64,000 bases of DNA, taken from assembly GCA_936450465.1 (NCBI GenBank), contig OW388293.1, forward strand, positions 44,928,482-44,992,481. Direction: 5' to 3'. Below are positions 59,158 to 64,000 of the stretch, piece after piece. A program made the translations under genes and the position numbers. This stretch comes from Gibbula magus. Lineage: Eukaryota > Mollusca > Gastropoda > Trochida > Trochidae. Each line of letters begins with the position of its first letter. The stretch's first letter is position 1. Under the pieces are notes generated by a model. The model was not told the origin of the DNA. It searched no databases and saw nothing but the letters and a program-made list of their open reading frames with translations.

Positions 59158-59536
59158 TAGTAGTAGTAGTAGTAGTAGTAGAAGTAGTAGTTGTAGTAGT
59201 TGTAGTAGTAGTAGAAGTAGTAGTAGTAGCAGTAGTAGTAGTAGTAGTTGTAGTAGTAGTAGAAGTAGTAGTAGTAGTAGTAGAAGTAGTAGTTGTAGTA
59301 GTAGTAGTAGTAGAAGTAGTAGTAGAAGTAGTAGTTGTAGTAGTAGTAGTAGTAGCAGCAGTAGAAGTAGTAGCAGTAGTAGTAGCAATAGTAGTAGTAG
59401 TAGCAGTAGTAGTAGTAGTAGTAGTAGCAGCAGTAGTAGTAGTAGTAGTAGTAGTAGAAGTAGTAATTGTAGTAGTAGTAGCAGTAGTAGCAGTAGTAGC
59501 AGTAGTAGTAGTAGTAGCAGTAGTAGTAGTAGTAGC

Positions 59537-59568
<32 letters not shown>

Positions 59569-60045
59569 CAGTAGTAGTAGTAGTAGCAGTAGTAGTAGTA
59601 GTAGTAGTAGTAGCAGTAGTAGTAGTAGTAGCAGTAGAGTAGTAGTAGTAGTAGTAGCAGTAGTAGTAGTAGTAGCAGTAGTAGTAGTAGTAGCAGTAGT
59701 AGTAGTAGAAGTAGTAGTAGTAGCAGTAGCAGTAGTAGTAGAAGTAGTAGTAGCAGTAGTAGTAGTAGTAGTAGTAGTAGCAGTAGTAGTAGAAGTAGTA
59801 GTAGCAGTATTAGTAGTAGCAGTAGAAGTAGTAGTAGTAGTAGCAGTAGTAGTAGCAGTAGTAGTAGTAGTAGTAGTAGTAGCAGTAGTAGTAGTAGCAG
59901 TAGCAGCAGTAGCAGTAGTAGCAGTAGTAGTAGTAGTAGTAGTAGCAGTAGTAGTAGTAGTAGTAGCAGTAGTAGTAGTAGTAGTAGTAGTAGAAGTAGT
60001 AGTAGTAGTATTAGTAGCAGTAGTAGTAGTAGTAGTAGTAGTAGC

Positions 60046-60077
<32 letters not shown>

Positions 60078-60102
60078 CAGCAGTAGTAGCAGCAGTAGTA
60101 GC

Positions 60103-60137
<35 letters not shown>

Positions 60138-60147
60138 AAGCTGCAGC

Positions 60148-60224
<77 letters not shown>

Positions 60225-60260
60225 CAGTTGTTGTAGTAGTAGCAGTAGTAGTAGTAGTGA
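59158..60260 (-). repeat. (CTA)n / (TAG)n trinucleotide tract, about 1.1 kb, at LINE 3' end
   Basis: Nearly uninterrupted TAG units (plus strand) with scattered CAG, AAG and TTG variants. Read on the minus strand it begins immediately after the LINE 3' end (TTTAAAT) and ends about 7 nt before the gene A exon 2 acceptor. It most likely grew from the short simple-repeat tail with which such LINEs end. The long poly-Leu, poly-Ser and poly-Tyr frames across it are by-products of the repeat. Confidence 0.97.
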
Positions 60261-60466
60261 TTTAAACATATTTTATTCATGAAAATAATTACATGAATAT
60301 GGATTGGCACAACAAGCCGTGGGCTTATATAAGTGCCGCTCCATCAATTACAAATACAACATAAGTCAATATTCAAAGGTAAGATACAAAATCAATAGTC
60401 ACATATTTCCACAAAGGCAAAAAGGTTGACAGTAGTAAATTAAAGTAACATAAACATTATAGGAGT

Positions 60467-62163
60467 TTATGATAATTTAAATCTTTGCGAGTCTTGAATA
60501 AAGTTATGGACAGATTCAAGAATGTTCTGATTTATTATTTTGTTGGAATATTGATCACCATAAAGTATTGAATACAGATCAAAACCATTTCTATAAAAAT
60601 ATTTATCTGATCTTATAAGGTTAAAATGAGGGCAGAAAAAGAAGTAGTGGAGAGAATCCTCCCATGGATGTCCACATGTACAGTCTGAATGGTTCGAAAT
60701 ATGTCTTTCAAATTTATCACCGTTTAAGTCACTACAACCCAATCTGAGGCGAGCATGGATAATTTGACAAAATCTGTTTCCAAAGTTCATTAGTTTCCTT
60801 GTATATTTTCTCATGGCTAGTTCCTCTCACAGCTCCACAAATCGTTCTTAAAGCGTCTAGTTGCAAGTGTTCAAGTATATTCGATTGTTCCTTAGTACAA
60901 TTGTCCCAAATATGACAACAATAATCGAAATGTGGAAGTATGTAATAGGTATACATACATTCGAGTGTATGTCTAGTCAATCTATATTTAAAGCTTCTTA
61001 AACAATTCACCATAGGACTTACAGTTTTTGCTAATTCTTCAATTTGTTTTTTCCAAAAACAATCTTTCTGCAGATAAACACCTAAATGTTTATGGAAACT
61101 TACCTCAGTTACTTGCGATCCTTTCATTTCTATGGGTTTGGAGACAGAGGGGTTAATTTTGCGGGAGAATAAAATTGCTTCAGTTTTTGTCGGATTGAAA
61201 TTAACTTGCCACGCATCGGCCCAATCAGAAATACGTCCTAGATCATTATTCAAAATTCTTGTTGCGTTATCGGGATCTTCTTCAACTATGTACACGGATG
61301 TATCGTCGGCAAATAATCTTATATTACTGTTGATACCGTCAACAATGTCATTTATATAAACTAAAAATAGTAGTGGCCCTAACACAGATCCTTGAGGGAC
61401 TCCTGACGATATGTGTTTTAAAGTCTGATGTTTGGCCTTCTATTACTACTTTTTGAAGTCTGTTTTTAAGATAGTCGCGAAACCATTGAAGTAAACTGCC
61501 ACGAATTCCATAGGCTTCTAATTTATGAATGATACCATTGTGCCAAACTTTGTCAAACGCTTTGCTTATGTCACAGAAAACGGCTTTTACCTCTTTTCCA
61601 TTATCAAGAGCATTTGCTATGAAGTCATATAGATATGTAAGTTGGTACGCAGTACAATCACCTGGCATAAATCCTGATTGTAAATTAGTTAGAACATTGT
61701 TATCTCGAAAAAAGTTAAAAACATACTTGAATACGCATTTTTCAAATACCTTCCCAATGCAGCTCGTAGGTGCAACGGGTCTATAATTTTGACATTCATT
61801 TACACTACCCTTCTTGTGCAGGGGAATAACAGAAGCTTCTTTCCAAATCGAAGGAAATTTACAATCACACAATGACTTATTAAATAAATGTGTAAGGGGA
61901 AGGGATAACGATTCTGCTGTAAGCTTGATAAATCTGTTACTGAGATTGTCAGGGCCACTTGCCTTATTTATGTCAACCGATAGGAGAATATCTTCAACTT
62001 CTTTTCGTGTTAAATTAATTTCGCATAGAGAATTTTCGTTTCTGTAATCAACAATTGGTAGCACTTTATCTGGAAAAGCAATTTTAGCTTGATCAACAAA
62101 GTAATCGTTAAGTATGTTTGCCTTTTCGTTAGCGTCTTCATAAATAACATCATTGTGGTGCAA
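60467..62163 (-). pseudogene. LINE reverse transcriptase half
   Basis: Frame 62163..61348 holds the early RT blocks (KASGPDNL, IWKEASVIPLHKKGS, NYRPVAPTS, FCDISKAFDKVWH). Frame 61385..60732 holds LGPLLFLVYIND and the active-site box LFADD, then the thumb region. Frame 60814..60467 holds the C-terminal CTCGHPWEDSLHYFFFC knuckle. The SGVPQGS block falls across the frameshift near 61400. The catalytic Asp pair is intact, so loss of function comes from frameshifts rather than active-site change. Confidence 0.9.
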
Positions 62164-62182
62164 AGGTGGAAAATTGACATTG

Positions 62183-63389
62183 TTATTTGTTCTCTTTAAT
62201 TAAAAGTAATTTCCACCACATTTTAGAGTTCTTGTTGTTATTCAGTTTATCATCTATAGCTAATTTAGAGTAATAGGCAGATTTAGCTTTTCTTACTGCT
62301 GAAATTACCTTATTCCTAAGTTTTCTAAATTTCCATGGGGAGTCATTCGGTCTTATGGTCACAAGCTTATTTGGAATAAAAGTATCACACAAATGAATAA
62401 CTTTTTTCATAACTGTTTCCGTTGCAATATTGATATCATCTGAAAGGTCATTTAACCAATCTGTGTTTTGAAAACTTATATTCAATCCATCAAGGTCAGC
62501 TAGATTGTAGTTATATATTTTTCTTAGAAAATATGTTTTGATAGGTATTGCGTCACGAACAGTGACGAAGACAGGGCAGTGGTCACTACAAATAGGATCA
62601 AGTACACCTGAATTCAAAATAGAATCAGAGTTCATCACAAAAATTAAATCAATCAGTGTACGTGACGTTTGCGTAATCCTAGTAGGTTCTGTGATAATCT
62701 GTTTCATATCAAACAAATGTTCAATATTTTTAAATTTTTCATTGATCTTATTGTATACATCAATATTAAAATCGCCGACAACAATAGTGTCCATATTCAT
62801 GTCAACACCATTTCCAATCGATTGAAAAAACTAAATCCCAGTACTCTTCGCTCTTGTCTGATCTATAAAAGGTACCTACATGTAATAGAATATTTTTAGT
62901 TTTTAATTTTATCTCAATCCATACAGCCTCAAGATTGGGGGAACTTAGATGAGTCAAAAATGCTGCATATAGATGTTTTTTAACATAGACTGCTACTCCG
63001 CCACCCCTTGTTGCCCTATCTTTTCTAAAAGGTAATTGAAATCCAGGAATTTCTAAATCAGACTGTTTTACAGAGTCATTCAACCAACTTTCTGAAATGC
63101 ATATAACATCATAATCGTTTAGTTCACTTTCAATATAATCTACTTTTTCTCTTAGACTACAAACATTTATATGAACAATTTTCAAATCTCTAAATATTGG
63201 TCCAGGATTTGGGTGAATATCTCCGCAGCATAGTAACAAAATTACAATATAAACTGCCAGCGATGAACTGTAAAGGCAAAGAGATGAAAATAGTATTTTC
63301 AGATAGCAAAAATTTCTAAAAGCTTTAGCTTGTAATTTCAAACTGAAAACTCCAACTGCCCATCTGTAGCTTACTAGGTCAACTGGCAT
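62183..63389 (-). pseudogene. LINE endonuclease half with N-terminal 2A-like motif
   Basis: There are two overlapping frames (63389..62802 and 62800..62183). The first starts with a hydrophobic leader, then GDIHPNPGP at residues 56-64, then the endonuclease start (KIVHINVCSLREK), the ISESWL box and RGGGVAVYVK. The second carries VGDFNID and SDHCPVF, the catalytic GDFN and SDH boxes of APE-type endonucleases. NPGP-ending motifs at this place are known in several non-LTR elements as ribosome-skipping 2A-like peptides; here His replaces the usual Glu of DxExNPGP, so activity is doubtful. A frameshift near 62800 separates the halves. Confidence 0.88.
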
Positions 63390-64000
63390 CGTACATTATT
63401 GGAAAAGAACAAACTTCAATACAGAGGGCAGTTATGTTGTAAACTGATACTGTCGAAAACTCTTGGCCATTTGTGGAAATCAAAGGGAACGTGGTATGAC
63501 ACGGGTATTCATATCTTTCACAAAATGGTTGAAAATCAAAAGAAAGAAGAAAAAGTAAACAAGACTGCTTTTCGTCATGGTACAAAATATATACAGGTGG
63601 ATTGTGGCAATATATATCTATGTATATTGGAATTCAATCTAGTATCGGAGATCGAATGAATTATCAAAATAATATGTTCAAAGGATTGGGGAAAACAAGA
63701 TAACCGAAATCTCTTTCAGAATACACGAATAAACAACAACTAAGAATTACAAACTCAAATACGAGTAGCAAATCACTCGTACTAGTAATATAATAATAGC
63801 TATTATCAAGATTCAAACCTGTACCTGAAACTGACACACATCAAACATAACTAAGAAAACACACGCCATCTTTGAAACTTTTTTATTCACTCAAGGCTAC
63901 TAGGTAGCATAATGAGGTTTACAAGAGTTGATATAGTATAAATATAAATAGAAATATATGGACAACGCATTATCTAAATGTACTTAAGACGTGACGGCAG
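63390..64000. other. Right edge: expected place for gene A exon 1 not resolved
   Basis: I searched by eye for an ATG-led hydrophobic stretch ending in one base plus a GT donor on the minus strand and found none. Part may be LINE 5' sequence. Confidence 0.5.

Larger units (their letters stand above)
60261..63389 (-). mobile_element. Nearly complete non-LTR retrotransposon (CR1/Jockey-group LINE), frameshifted
   Basis: On the minus strand the translations run in order as an AP endonuclease, a reverse transcriptase and a C-terminal Cys/His knuckle, spread over five open frames, so at least four frameshifts have killed it. After the last stop (60467) comes about 200 nt of 3' UTR with an AATAAA (60272..60277), then TTTAAA and directly the (CTA)n tract. 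The element lies in the presumed intron 1 of gene A, in the same orientation as the gene. The 5' limit is uncertain and may extend a few hundred bases beyond 63389. The clade (CR1, L2, Rex1, Daphne or similar) cannot be settled by eye. Confidence 0.9.

Noticed and set aside
59069..60269. Open frames of up to 398 codons on both strands (poly-Ser/Val and poly-Leu/Tyr)
   Set aside because: Entirely a product of the TAG trinucleotide repeat; only the last part of the minus frame overlaps the true gene A exon 2.

Overview
This looks like a gene-poor piece of an AT-rich animal nuclear genome. I infer a lophotrochozoan, most likely a bivalve mollusc. The reasons are GT-AG introns, long simple-sequence tracts, CR1/Jockey-type LINEs, Tc1 and Harbinger remnants and many foldback (MITE-like) elements. 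There is no operon structure, no rRNA and no convincing intact tRNA gene.

The only genes I can model with confidence are two tandem, same-strand (minus) paralogues at the right. Gene B (50558..44019) is complete, with four coding exons (34, 124, 101 and 86 nt) and a 114-residue product. The product has a signal peptide, six spaced cysteines and a hydrophobic C-terminus of GPI-anchor type. Gene A (59150..56253 plus a first exon not found, probably beyond the right edge) has the same three downstream exons (124, 113 and 149 nt), the same intron phases and the same cysteine plan. I cannot name the family; its function is unknown.

The introns of the pair are loaded with repeats. In gene A, intron 1 holds a nearly complete but frameshifted LINE (60261..63389, minus) whose 3' end runs into about 1.1 kb of (CTA)n; the repeat stops about 7 nt from the exon 2 splice acceptor. 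Intron 3 is about nine tenths (CCTCA)n. In gene B, intron 1 holds a Tc1 remnant, a (TA)n tract and a degenerate minisatellite; intron 2 holds two copies of a palindromic element; intron 3 holds a second Tc1 remnant.

The left 43 kb has no gene I can support. It contains a (CT)n block (2.0-2.3 kb), a degenerate (ATTC)n block (3.3-3.7 kb), several MITE-like families with copies elsewhere in the window, a Harbinger transposase remnant (22.4-22.8 kb), a 1.2-kb minisatellite with a 20-bp unit containing TTAGGG (27.6-28.8 kb), two tRNA-like SINE candidates, one possible orphan exon (32.8-32.9 kb) and a deleted LINE on the plus strand with a (TTC)n tail (37.7-39.2 kb).

All functional statements come from reading translations and splice signals by eye; no database search was run.
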